From CATOSD01 sp965226695 (lineage in GTDB: Bacteria > Chloroflexota > Dehalococcoidia > Lucifugimonadales > CATOSD01): a stretch of DNA of 64,000 nucleotides. The translations under genes were made by a program, and so were the position numbers. This document shows, one piece after another, positions 34,734 through 42,853 of this stretch; the first letter of the stretch is position 1, and each line of letters opens with the position of its first letter. The notes under the pieces are model-generated. The model was not told the origin of the DNA. It saw only the letters and a program-made list of their open reading frames with translations, and made no database searches. Where the stretch lies: positions 248,001 to 312,000 of the forward strand of contig OZ245405.1 of NCBI GenBank assembly GCA_965226695.1, written 5' to 3'.

Positions 34734-37700
34734 CTACTCGCACTTGGTGTAGCCGCAATCTAGGCAGGTCATGCAGCCCTCCTGGTGGATGATCCGCCCA
34801 GAGCACTCGGGGCACTCGGCGCCCACGCTCAGCCGGCCGGCGCCTTCTGGCGAGCGGCCGAACATCGCAAGCTGCGCCGCCCCGCCGTCCCTGACGTCGC
34901 CCACGTCGGGCGAGCCGGTGTCCTGGAGGTAGCGCTTCAGCACCTGAGCGAGCCCGTCCTCCGCCGAGCGTATCAGCACTCCGTTGTCCCAGAACGGCTC
35001 GGACGTTATCCCGCTGAGCTGGTCGACTATCTCGGACGCGGCGATGCCGGAGCGCAGGCACAGCGACACCATACGCGACAGGCCCTCCAGGTGCGCGGGC
35101 TCGCTTCCGCCCGCCTTGCCGATGGTGGTGAACAGCTCGAACGGGTTGCCCTCTTCGTCGAAGTTGAGCGTCACGAACATCGTGCCGTGGCCTGTGCCCA
35201 CACGCTCGGTTATGCCGCTCACCGTCGTGGGCCGCCTGCGGGGGTAGAGCGTCGCGGCGGCCTGCCCCTCGTCCGCGCTGTCCGTTGCGCCCGTCTCCAG
35301 CACCTGCATGGCCTTCGAGCCGTCGCGGTACACGGTGACCGCCTTGCAGCCCGTCTCCCACGCCAGGCGGAAGGCGCGTTCCACGTCTTCGACGGACGCG
35401 TTGTTGGGCAGGTTGATCGTCTTGGATACGGAGTTCGTCACGTACTCTTGCCACGCGGCCTGCATTCTCACGTGGGCCTCGGGGCTTATGAGCATGGACG
35501 TGCGGAACTGCGCGGGGTCGATGCCGTGCTCGGCGAGCACGAGGTCGGCGTCGGCGGGCGAGTCGGCGATGCGGCCCAGCACTTCCCTCACCTGCTCCTC
35601 GGAGCCGAGGCGGTCTCGCAGCGTCTCCCACACGGACTTGGGGGCATCGAGAAGGCGGTCGCTGCTGCCCTCGTGGTCCTTCCACAGCACGTTCGACCAC
35701 CAGGCGTTGGCGAAGTGGGGCTCGATGCCGCTGGAGCAGTCCGCCAGCCGGCTTATGGTGCCGGTGGGGGCGATGGTCACCACGCTGGAATTGCGCACCG
35801 GCGGCAGTCCGCGCGCCCTCAGCGCCGAGTCGGCGTACTCGGGGAAGGGGCCGCGCTCGGCGGCGAGGCGGGCGGACTCGTCCCAGGCGGTGTCGCGGTT
35901 GAATTTGGCGACCTTGTGCGTAAGCTCGAGCGCGTCGGGCGAGTCGTAGGGAATCTCCATGCGGATGAGGGCGTCGGCCCAGCCCATCACGCCGAGGCCG
36001 ATACGACGTGTGGCGAGGTTCACCTCGCGCAGCTTGTCCAGCGGGAACTGGTTGACCTCTATCACGTCGTCGAGAAAGCGCACGGCGGTGCGCACGGTGT
36101 CCTCCAGCGCGTCCCAGTCGAACGCGCCGCCGGCAACGTGCTTGTCGAGGTTGATGGAGCCCAGGCAGCAGTTGCCGTAGTTCTCCAAAAATTCCTCTCC
36201 GCAATTTGAGACGACCAAGCCGTTGGCCACGAAAGAGTGTGTCATAGGCTCGGTCAGGTCGTACACCGGTTCCTCGCCCACCGCCTCGAGGCGGTCGAAC
36301 GTGGCAAGGAAGCGCTCTTTGTAGAACCCCCTCTTGTACGCCGCCGTCGCTTCGCTCAGGCGGGCGTTCTTGCGCTCGTTGAGAAAGCCTATCTCTTCGG
36401 CGAACCGCCGGACGTTGTCCTTGCTTATGATGACCTCGTAGTTCGGCAACGTCTTGTATTGCTTTGTCCCGCCCTTTCCGTCCGGCATGGCGGCCATGCG
36501 CTCGGACCGGCGCAGGTGTATTCGAGAGGCGATGCCGAAGTTGAGCAGCACTCTCTGGACGCCCTCGAGGAGCTGCGGGTGCGACGAGTTCAGGCGCACG
36601 GTTACGCCCTTCTCCGGACCCATGCCCGACACCGTCCCGTCGGCGCCGAAGAGCGCCTGCAGGTAGCCGCGCTGCATCTCCTCGGTGCCCTGGTAGACGA
36701 CACCGGGGACGTGATGCCAGTCATCTTCGGTGAGGCCGTAGCCACGCACGACGTCCCTGAGGCGGGTCGATTGGACTATGCCCCGCCCTTCTTTGGTTAC
36801 GTGCATACCCGTGGGATACGCCCTGGAGGGGTTTTGCCCGACGCCCGCCACCACCGGCTGCGTCGCCTCGGCCAACACTGGGCCGACCTTGTGGTCTTCT
36901 CCGTAGAAGCTCAGAACGGCGCGCCTCATGTCGACATGTCCGTCGCCGGTGAGCCATCCTAGCGTCAGGCCAAGGTTCCTGTCGCCGAGATTGCCGAAGT
37001 AGCCCTTGTGGTCGAGAAGGCGTATGCGTTCGCCACGCTTCAGGTCGCCGGCGGCGACCTTGCCGCGCGACGTGAACACCTCGTGGTCGGCGGTCAGCTT
37101 CAGCGTGTAGCCTTCTCGCGTGACGAGGCGGTACACCGGCTTGACGCCGCTCTGCCACACCTTGATCGCGAACGAGGCTTCCGACCCCGATCTGCTGTCC
37201 AGGGACAGCGCGGGGGTAGTGCCGACCAGCTCGCTTATCGGAGCGAGGCCGTCGCCCGTGTAGACAAGGGTGTCGCCGGTTACGCAGGGATTACTCGTCT
37301 GGATGTCGCCCATCTGGGGGTTGGGCTGGGTTTCCCAGACGCGGTCCATGAAGACGACGCCGGGGTCGCCGGACTTCCAGGCCGACTCGCATATCTCGCG
37401 CCAGAGCTGCCTCGCGCTCACCTCGGCGACGACGGAGTTTACGGGGCCGGCGCCGCTGTCGCGCGGGTTGACCAGCCGCCACGTCTCGTCGTTGTCCACC
37501 GCCCGCATGAACTCGTCGGTTATCTGTACGGATATGTTGAAGTTCTGCAGGGTGTCGTCGTTGTCTTTGCAGTGGATGAACTCGCCCACGTCGGGGTGGC
37601 TGACGATGAGCTGGCCCATGTGCGCGCCCAGGCGGAAGGACCCCTGGGTGAGGGTCGCGCCCACCGACGAGTAGAGCTTCATCACGGCGATGGGTCCGCA

Positions 37701-38339
37701 CGCCTCGCCGTGCGTGGTGGCGATCCGGTCGCGCCTGGGCCTGAGCTTGGAGAAGCCGAAGCCTATGCCGCCGCCCCACTTTTCGATCATCGCGGCGTCC
37801 TTGGCCACCTCCATGATGGAGTCCATGTTGTCGTCGGGGGACACGACGAAGCAGGCGGACAGGCAGCCGCGGCCTCCCGTGCCGGCATTGACCAGCGTGG
37901 GCGAGTTGGGCAGGAACTTGAGCGACGTCATCAGGTTGTAGTAGCGAGCCTCCCAGTGGCGGCGCACGGCCTCGGCCTCGCCCAGGGCGACGGCGCCCGC
38001 GACCCTGTGGAACAGCTCCTCGGGGCATTCCGCGGGATTGCCTTCGTCGTCCCTCATCAGGTAGCGCTTTTCCAGGATAACCCGGGCGTTGTCCGACAGC
38101 TCCAGCGCGGCGTTCAGCGGCGGAATCTCCCCGGCCGCCGCGCCGTTGCGCCAGGGCGGGGCCGTCTTCACCCCCGCTTCCGGATGCGCGGCGCCGGCGC
38201 CGTTCTCGAGCTGGGACATTATTTCGGCCGCCCGGCCGTAGGATAGCCCGTGCCGCTCGGCGAGCTCCCTCAATTCGTCTGCCAGATCTCCCCTCGTCCG
38301 CGTGGGCCGCGGATCCTGGGCGTTTCGCTTTTCTGTCAA
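34734..38339 (-). CDS. nrdJ: B12-dependent (class II) ribonucleotide reductase containing an intein
   Basis: A 1201-residue precursor that makes deoxyribonucleotides using adenosylcobalamin. The N-extein (1-351) has KFLPNSPTLVNAG, CLSACFVVSPDDNMDSIMEV and EKWGGGIGFGFSKL. Residues 352-712 are an intein, and the C-extein (713-1201) resumes CGEEFLENYGNCCLGSINL and later IAPTGTISRLADCSSGIEP. The tail carries the redox/metal cysteines CPECSGRI and CLDCGYTKCE. The spliced enzyme would be 840 residues, normal for NrdJ. The start is TTG at 38337-38339 with GGTGGGAAC upstream. nrdR lies upstream on the same strand, 136 bases away, and is the expected repressor. Confidence 0.93.
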   Translation of the reverse strand: MTEKRNAQDPRPTRTRGDLADELRELAERHGLSYGRAAEIMSQLENGAGAAHPEAGVKTAPPWRNGAAAGEIPPLNAALELSDNARVILEKRYLMRDDEGNPAECPEELFHRVAGAVALGEAEAVRRHWEARYYNLMTSLKFLPNSPTLVNAGTGGRGCLSACFVVSPDDNMDSIMEVAKDAAMIEKWGGGIGFGFSKLRPRRDRIATTHGEACGPIAVMKLYSSVGATLTQGSFRLGAHMGQLIVSHPDVGEFIHCKDNDDTLQNFNISVQITDEFMRAVDNDETWRLVNPRDSGAGPVNSVVAEVSARQLWREICESAWKSGDPGVVFMDRVWETQPNPQMGDIQTSNPCVTGDTLVYTGDGLAPISELVGTTPALSLDSRSGSEASFAIKVWQSGVKPVYRLVTREGYTLKLTADHEVFTSRGKVAAGDLKRGERIRLLDHKGYFGNLGDRNLGLTLGWLTGDGHVDMRRAVLSFYGEDHKVGPVLAEATQPVVAGVGQNPSRAYPTGMHVTKEGRGIVQSTRLRDVVRGYGLTEDDWHHVPGVVYQGTEEMQRGYLQALFGADGTVSGMGPEKGVTVRLNSSHPQLLEGVQRVLLNFGIASRIHLRRSERMAAMPDGKGGTKQYKTLPNYEVIISKDNVRRFAEEIGFLNERKNARLSEATAAYKRGFYKERFLATFDRLEAVGEEPVYDLTEPMTHSFVANGLVVSNCGEEFLENYGNCCLGSINLDKHVAGGAFDWDALEDTVRTAVRFLDDVIEVNQFPLDKLREVNLATRRIGLGVMGWADALIRMEIPYDSPDALELTHKVAKFNRDTAWDESARLAAERGPFPEYADSALRARGLPPVRNSSVVTIAPTGTISRLADCSSGIEPHFANAWWSNVLWKDHEGSSDRLLDAPKSVWETLRDRLGSEEQVREVLGRIADSPADADLVLAEHGIDPAQFRTSMLISPEAHVRMQAAWQEYVTNSVSKTINLPNNASVEDVERAFRLAWETGCKAVTVYRDGSKAMQVLETGATDSADEGQAAATLYPRRRPTTVSGITERVGTGHGTMFVTLNFDEEGNPFELFTTIGKAGGSEPAHLEGLSRMVSLCLRSGIAASEIVDQLSGITSEPFWDNGVLIRSAEDGLAQVLKRYLQDTGSPDVGDVRDGGAAQLAMFGRSPEGAGRLSVGAECPECSGRIIHQEGCMTCLDCGYTKCE
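36204..37286 (-). other. Intein with LAGLIDADG homing endonuclease in NrdJ (361 aa)
   Basis: It begins at Cys352 (CVTGDTLVYTGDGL) after QTSNP and ends at Asn712 before Cys713. Block B is LTADHEVFTSRGK. Two dodecapeptide motifs (LGLTLGWLTGDGHV and RGYLQALFGADGTV) mark the homing endonuclease. Block F is VYDLTEPMTHSFVANGLVVS-N. The penultimate residue is Ser where most inteins have His, which may slow C-terminal cleavage. The insertion lies in the conserved active-site region, typical of RNR inteins. Confidence 0.92.
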
Positions 38340-38475
38340 GTTCCCACCCCTGATGACAACACTTGTGGATGATGTGGATGAAGACGGTTTTTGGCGTTAT
38401 GCGGACACCGATGCGAGGGCGACCGCGCAAGCACAAATGTACTACAGCAAGGGCGGCGCCGCAAGGTTTCGGGCC

Positions 38476-39021
38476 TTACGTCGCGCCGGTTTTTTGCCGG
38501 CGCCTGCCACGCGGGCGAGGTAGCTTGCGGCTGTCCAGGAACGACATCTGGCCGCTGTCGTCCACCGTGGCGTCCTGGCCCTCGAGAAGAGCGTTGGCCG
38601 CGACGATGAAGCTCTGGACGTCTCGGAAGTCGCGGTAGACGCTGGCGAATCGGATGTAGGCCACGCGGTCGAGGTCCTTCAGCTTGTTCATAACCAGTTC
38701 GCCAATGACATTGGACCGGACCTCGAGTCTGCCGGCGTTGCCGAGCTCGGCCTCGATCTCGTCGGCCAGCCCCTCGATGCTGGCTATGGCCAGAGGCCGC
38801 TTCGCGCACGCCTTGTGCAGGCTCGCGACCAGCTTGTCGCGGCTGTACTCTTCGCGACGGCCGTCGAGCTTGGCGACGCGGAGGGCCCGGGTGTGCACGC
38901 GCTCATAGGTAGTGAACCTTTCGGAGCACGCCGAGCACTGCCGCCTGCGCCGCACACTGTCCCCAGAGTCGCGCGAGTCGACCACCTTGGAGTGGTCGTT
39001 CTGGCACTGGGGGCATTTCAT
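38476..39021 (-). CDS. nrdR: Transcriptional repressor NrdR
   Basis: A 181-residue repressor of ribonucleotide reductase genes. It has the zinc ribbon MKCPQCQNDHSKVVDSRDSG with CSACSERFTTYERV, then the ATP-cone (KLDGRREEYSRDKLVASLHK ... VAYIRFASVYRDF) that senses ATP/dATP. The ATG at 39019-39021 is used because MKCPQC is the family start and GAGGA is upstream; a longer open frame extends beyond it but is not supported. It precedes nrdJ on the same strand, its predicted target. The tail beyond residue 155 is basic and poorly conserved. Confidence 0.93.
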   Translation of the reverse strand: MKCPQCQNDHSKVVDSRDSGDSVRRRRQCSACSERFTTYERVHTRALRVAKLDGRREEYSRDKLVASLHKACAKRPLAIASIEGLADEIEAELGNAGRLEVRSNVIGELVMNKLKDLDRVAYIRFASVYRDFRDVQSFIVAANALLEGQDATVDDSGQMSFLDSRKLPRPRGRRRQKTGAT

Positions 39022-39071
39022 CGCGCGCGTCCTCGTCGTAGCGGCCAACATTTGGCCCAATTCTAAGACCG

Positions 39072-39140
39072 ATACTAGATTTGTGAAAAATACCACAATG
39101 TCTAGTATTAATGGCAGCAATCCTACCACATATTGTGCGA
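39072..39140 (-). promoter_or_regulatory. Control region upstream of nrdR: inverted repeat and NrdR-box-like sites
   Basis: ATACTAGA (39072-39079) pairs with TCTAGTAT (39101-39108), and inside it TTGTG pairs with CACAA. Two TACCACA words start at 39091 and 39124, 33 bp (about three helix turns) apart; the second reads CCACATATTGTGCG, similar to NrdR boxes. On the minus strand TAGTAT could be the -10 box. This fits autoregulation by NrdR but is only a visual match. Confidence 0.38.
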
Positions 39141-39262
39141 AAAAATGCAGCCTTTCTGAGGTGTCCAAAGGAGTTGCCTGGGACGACCATTGGACGCCTT
39201 TGGCAGGGGTGATTCGCGAACCACGCTCGCGGGTGGGAGCGCCCCGACGCCGCGTCTCCCCT

Positions 39263-39283
39263 GGGCGGGTCTGAGACCCGCCC
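39263..39283. repeat. Dispersed 21-bp palindrome, copy D
   Basis: GGGCGGGTCT, G, AGACCCGCCC: one base in each arm differs from copies A, B and E, and the two changes compensate so the stem stays perfect. That suggests the hairpin itself is maintained. It lies between nrdR and leuD. Confidence 0.88.
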
Positions 39284-39339
39284 CTACCCCCTGCTTCCGA
39301 GTGGGTTACTTGCGCTTTGTCCCGCGCCGCGGCTTGTTG

Positions 39340-39348
39340 TGATATAGT
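39340..39348 (+). promoter_or_regulatory. Possible extended -10 promoter of leuD
   Basis: TGATATAGT: TATAGT at 39343-39348 with the extended TG at 39340-39341, 39 bases before the leuD start. No good -35 box is seen. Confidence 0.35.
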
Positions 39349-39386
39349 TTTGCGCGAACATTTCCAAGTCAAGCGGGGTGTGTCAA

Positions 39387-40004
39387 GTGGAACCTTTCGT
39401 TAAGCACAAGGGCGTGGTCGCGCCGATGAACCGCGTCAACGTGGACACCGACCAGATCATTCCCAAGCAGTTTCTCAAGCGCATCGAGAGGACGGGATTC
39501 GGCCAGTTTCTCTTCAACGACTGGCGCTTCAACGATGACGGCTCGCCGAACGCGGAGTTCGTTCTGAACAGGCCGGGCTACACCGGGGCGTCGGTGCTGG
39601 TCGCGGGGCGCAACTTCGGCTCCGGGTCCTCCCGCGAGCACGCCCCCTGGGCGCTGCAGGACTTCGGCTTCCGGTGCATCATCGCGCCGAGCTTCGCGGA
39701 CATCTTCTACAGTAATTGCTTCCAGAACGGCCTGCTGCCGGTGACGCTTCCGGAGGAGACGGTGAATCGCATCCTCGAGAAGGCGGAGTCGCAGCCGGGC
39801 TACAACCTGACGGTGGACCTGGAGGGTATGCGCGTCTGGGACGACGACGAGGAGATTTCGGCCGAGTTCGACGTGGAGGCCTTCCGGCGGCACCTGCTGC
39901 TCAACGGGCTGGACGACATCGGGCTGACGCTGGAGCACGAGGATGCGATAGCGGCGTACGAGAGCAGGCGTGCGGCGCACGGCGGCGGGGTAGTGAGCGC
40001 GTAA
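39387..40004 (+). CDS. leuD: 3-isopropylmalate dehydratase small subunit
   Basis: A 205-residue swivel-domain subunit of isopropylmalate isomerase (leucine synthesis). The GTG at 39387 gives the family start EPFVKHKGVVAPMNRVNVDT followed by DQIIPKQFLK. GRNFGSGSSREHAPWAL is the signature loop, and the C-terminal half keeps FADIFYSNCFQNGLLPVTL. The large subunit LeuC is not in this window, so the enzyme must be completed from elsewhere. A GTG nine bases upstream is a less likely start. The next gene starts 10 bases after the stop and may be co-transcribed. Confidence 0.92.
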   Translation: MEPFVKHKGVVAPMNRVNVDTDQIIPKQFLKRIERTGFGQFLFNDWRFNDDGSPNAEFVLNRPGYTGASVLVAGRNFGSGSSREHAPWALQDFGFRCIIAPSFADIFYSNCFQNGLLPVTLPEETVNRILEKAESQPGYNLTVDLEGMRVWDDDEEISAEFDVEAFRRHLLLNGLDDIGLTLEHEDAIAAYESRRAAHGGGVVSA

Positions 40005-40014
40005 GGACAGTCAG

Positions 40015-40761
40015 GTGGCGCAAACCGCTCAGAATATGCTTGCCGCCGTTGACCTATGGCAGGTCATCGAGCAGTTTCGCGCAGGCTTGCGAGAGGCGTT
40101 CGCGTCCGACTTCAGGGGACTGGTGCTCTACGGCTCCTACGCTCGGGGAGAGGAGATCGAAGGCTCGGACATCGACTTGATCGTTCTCTTCAAGGACGCC
40201 GAGACCGCCGCGGCGTCCGACTCTACGGTTGGCGAGCTGGCGTATCGTGCTCTCGTAGAGAGCGATGTTCTTGTGTCGCCCATGCCTATGAGTGAACTAA
40301 AGTACCAGATGGGGCGTTCGCCATTCTTCCTCAACGTGAAGCGGGAGGGGATTTTCGTTCTCTCGGAGGAGGCGGTGGAGTTCAGCACGGAGCTAGCGAA
40401 ACTGATGAACGCCGCCGAGGACAGCATAGCTGGGGCCAAAGTACTGCATCAAAATGGTCACTTCGGGTTCGCCGCTTCCCGCGCCTACTACGCGATGTTC
40501 TACGCGGCTTCGGCGGCTCTGCTCACCAAGGGCCTGACATTCTCCAGGCACAGCGGGGTAGTATCCGCGTTCGGCCACCACTTCGCCAGGGCTGGCGTAT
40601 TGCCGCAGGAGCTGCACACCACGTTCAGAGAGGCACTGACGCTCCGGCACCTTGGAGACTACAGCACAGAGCCGTTCGCGGAAAGCACGGCGGCAGGCCA
40701 GTTGGAGAACGCACGCCGGTTCGTCGACGCAGTTCGCGGCTATCTTGCCGAGGCCGTCTGA
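40015..40761 (+). CDS. MNT nucleotidyltransferase-HEPN fusion protein
   Basis: A 248-residue protein that joins the two parts of a type VII-like toxin-antitoxin pair. Residues 20-60 carry the minimal nucleotidyltransferase motif LYGSYARGEEIEGSDIDL with Gly40-Ser41 and Asp52/Asp54. Residues 130-240 are a HEPN domain (AEDSIAGAKVLHQNGHFGFA, SRAYYAMFYAASAALL, FSRHSGVVSAFGHHF). Usually HEPN (RNase toxin) and MNT (antitoxin that nucleotidylates HEPN) are separate genes; here they are one chain. The GTG start has AAGGA upstream. The gene follows leuD by 10 bases. Confidence 0.85.
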   Translation: MAQTAQNMLAAVDLWQVIEQFRAGLREAFASDFRGLVLYGSYARGEEIEGSDIDLIVLFKDAETAAASDSTVGELAYRALVESDVLVSPMPMSELKYQMGRSPFFLNVKREGIFVLSEEAVEFSTELAKLMNAAEDSIAGAKVLHQNGHFGFAASRAYYAMFYAASAALLTKGLTFSRHSGVVSAFGHHFARAGVLPQELHTTFREALTLRHLGDYSTEPFAESTAAGQLENARRFVDAVRGYLAEAV

Positions 40762-40858
40762 TTGTGGCACGCCCACACCTCTCCCAACGCCGCTCCCGCC
40801 CCGTCCTGCCGCTGAGCCGCCGCTGATTCCAGACGCCGCATAGAGAGGGGGACATCGC

Positions 40859-41515
40859 TTGGCACGAATAGCCCTGCCCATGGCCTTCGCGGCCCTGCTC
40901 ATCATAGCGAACGTTGTGGCCGGGAAGCCGCTCGCCCTGGGCGACTGGGTGCTGTCGGCCGGCATCGTCGCTTATCCGTTCACGTTCCTGGTGACGGACA
41001 CTCTCTCCGAGGTGTATGGCAGGCGAGCGGCGACCCGCGTGGTGTGGGTGGGATTCGCGCTGAGCGTTCTGTTCGCGGCGCTGGTCTACGTGGCCAGCGT
41101 GCTGCCCGCGGCAGGCTTCTGGGAGGGCCAGGCCGCGTTCGTCGACACGCTCGGCGGAGTGCCCCGCATCGTGCTGGGGTCGATGATCGCCTTCCTGGTG
41201 AGCCAGAACACCGACGTCTTCCTGTTCCACGAGGTCGGGCGCAAGACCGGGCAGCGCCACCTGTGGCTACGAAACAACGCCTCGACCATGGCGTCTCAGA
41301 TTATCGACACGTTGTTGTTCGTATCCATAGCGTTCGCGGGAACGGTTTCGACGGGCACGCTGCTGAACATGATCTTGACGCAGTACGTGGTGAAGCTGGC
41401 CATAGCGGCGGCGGACACTCCGTTCGTGTACCTGCTGGTGGGGATAGTACGGCGCAGCGAGGGCATCCCCGAGGGAGGCGAGCCGGCCGACCAGGCAAGC
41501 CGGCCCCTGGCCTAA
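40859..41515 (+). CDS. VUT-family (YhhQ-type) queuosine-precursor transporter
   Basis: A 218-residue membrane protein with about six hydrophobic helices (IALPMAFAALLIIANVVAGK, LSAGIVAYPFTFLVTDTLSE, VVWVGFALSVLFAALVYVAS). YPFTFLVTDTLSEVYGRR, FLVSQNTDVFLFHE and RNNASTMASQIIDTLLF are hallmarks of the YhhQ/VUT family, which imports queuosine precursors for tRNA modification. The start is TTG at 40859 with GAGGGGG upstream. No preQ1 riboswitch is recognisable in the 97 bases before it. The C-terminal tail is hydrophilic. Confidence 0.88.
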   Translation: MARIALPMAFAALLIIANVVAGKPLALGDWVLSAGIVAYPFTFLVTDTLSEVYGRRAATRVVWVGFALSVLFAALVYVASVLPAAGFWEGQAAFVDTLGGVPRIVLGSMIAFLVSQNTDVFLFHEVGRKTGQRHLWLRNNASTMASQIIDTLLFVSIAFAGTVSTGTLLNMILTQYVVKLAIAAADTPFVYLLVGIVRRSEGIPEGGEPADQASRPLA

Positions 41516-41614
41516 GCGCCGCTTAGCACAGCGTGGCGGCTCGCGAACCGCCCGCGGCGTGTGGCTGTCGGCCGGCCCCATTCTCATCGGGCGGCTTCTG
41601 GTAGGATACGCATC

Positions 41615-42853
41615 ATGATCACCTCACTACGGCTCGTCAACTTCAAGAACTTCGCCGACGAGACGCTGCGCCTCGGCCCATTCACCGTGATTGTGGGCGC
41701 AAACGCCAGCGGCAAGAGCAACATCCGCGACGCCTTCCGCTTCCTGCACGGGATAGGCCGCGGCTACACCCTGGCGGAGATCATGGGCGGGAAGTACGGC
41801 GCCGGGGGGTATGTTGAATGGCCTGGTATACGAGGAGCGATGTACGAAATCATCCGTCTTGGCCAGCAAGAATTCACTGTCACTTTGGAGGGAGTGATAG
41901 GAAGCACAACTTTGGACTACACGGTCAATGTAGAATACGACGAATTCAGGTCCGCTGCCTTCAAAGTAACTCACGAAGAACTTAGAGACGGCGGGGAGAC
42001 AGTGTTTAAGGGCCGCGGCCTTTCGAATACAACGTGGGTGGATAGCGGCGTAAGCTTGGAGTCGCCTGATGCTTCAAGGCAGCCATTCAAGTCTGAGCAG
42101 CCAGTTTTGCTGCAGCAGACCGCTATGTTCGGGGAACAACGCTTGATTGACGACGAACCAGTCAGGTGTATGCAGTCGATTCTCGCCGGCATTCACTTCC
42201 TTGATCCTATGCCCGACAGAATCAGGGAACCTACATTTCCAGGCCGAAATGTGCTCGGTGACAACGGGGATAACTTGTCTGCGGTGCTTGCCAATTTCTG
42301 TGAGGATCCTAATCGGCGGGATCTGTTGATGACGTGGCTACGCGAGTTGACGCCAATGGACGTAGTGGACTTCAACTTCATCACCGATCCAAGCGGTAGG
42401 ATACATCTCCGTTTCCGAGAGGGAAACGGGCGGTTAATTTCTGCATACAGCGCCTCGGATGGGACTTTGCGATTCCTCACAATGCTGGCCGTGCTGCTCA
42501 GTCCCAACCCGGGAGGCGTCTATTTCTTCGAGGAGATAGATAATGGCATCCATCCATCCAGGCTGCACCTCCTCATAGACTTGATAGAGAACCAGACCAA
42601 GAGCAACGGAATCCAGGTTGTTACCACCACACATTCCCCCGAGATGCTCAATCTCATCAACGACAATACCTTCGAAAATACGTCGGTCGTCTACCGCGAC
42701 GAGGAGTCCTCGGACGCAGTTATTCGCCCAGCGTCGGACCTGCCCAACGCCAATCGGCTCCGGAAGTCCAAAGGGTTGGGGCGGCTTCACTCCACCGGGT
42801 GGATGGAAGACATGCTCGCATTCGCGGAAGCGGACAGAGAGGCCGGAGAGTGA
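41615..42853 (+). CDS. AAA/ABC-type ATPase paired with a TOPRIM-like gene
   Basis: A 412-residue ATPase of the AAA_21/OLD class. MITSLRLVNFKNFADETLRL leads to Walker A GANASGKSN (28-36), and the C-terminal half has SASDGTLRFLTMLAVLL (signature-like), Walker B GVYFFEEIDNGIHPSRLHLL, and VVTTTHSPEMLNLI. The ATG at 41615 follows TAGGA. Its stop overlaps the GTG of the next gene (GTGA), so the two are co-translated. The set ATPase plus TOPRIM-like protein is the plan of PARIS and OLD-type defence systems, but the partner is not the DUF4435 of PARIS as far as I can tell. Confidence 0.85.
   Translation: MITSLRLVNFKNFADETLRLGPFTVIVGANASGKSNIRDAFRFLHGIGRGYTLAEIMGGKYGAGGYVEWPGIRGAMYEIIRLGQQEFTVTLEGVIGSTTLDYTVNVEYDEFRSAAFKVTHEELRDGGETVFKGRGLSNTTWVDSGVSLESPDASRQPFKSEQPVLLQQTAMFGEQRLIDDEPVRCMQSILAGIHFLDPMPDRIREPTFPGRNVLGDNGDNLSAVLANFCEDPNRRDLLMTWLRELTPMDVVDFNFITDPSGRIHLRFREGNGRLISAYSASDGTLRFLTMLAVLLSPNPGGVYFFEEIDNGIHPSRLHLLIDLIENQTKSNGIQVVTTTHSPEMLNLINDNTFENTSVVYRDEESSDAVIRPASDLPNANRLRKSKGLGRLHSTGWMEDMLAFAEADREAGE

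Noticed and set aside
34785..36209. Long plus-strand open frame opposite nrdJ
   Set aside because: Antisense shadow of a clearly recognised enzyme; no ribosome site and no domain.
40762..40858. preQ1 riboswitch ahead of the YhhQ-type transporter gene
   Set aside because: The region is C-rich and lacks the A-rich tail and pseudoknot pattern of preQ1-I; no other class is evident.
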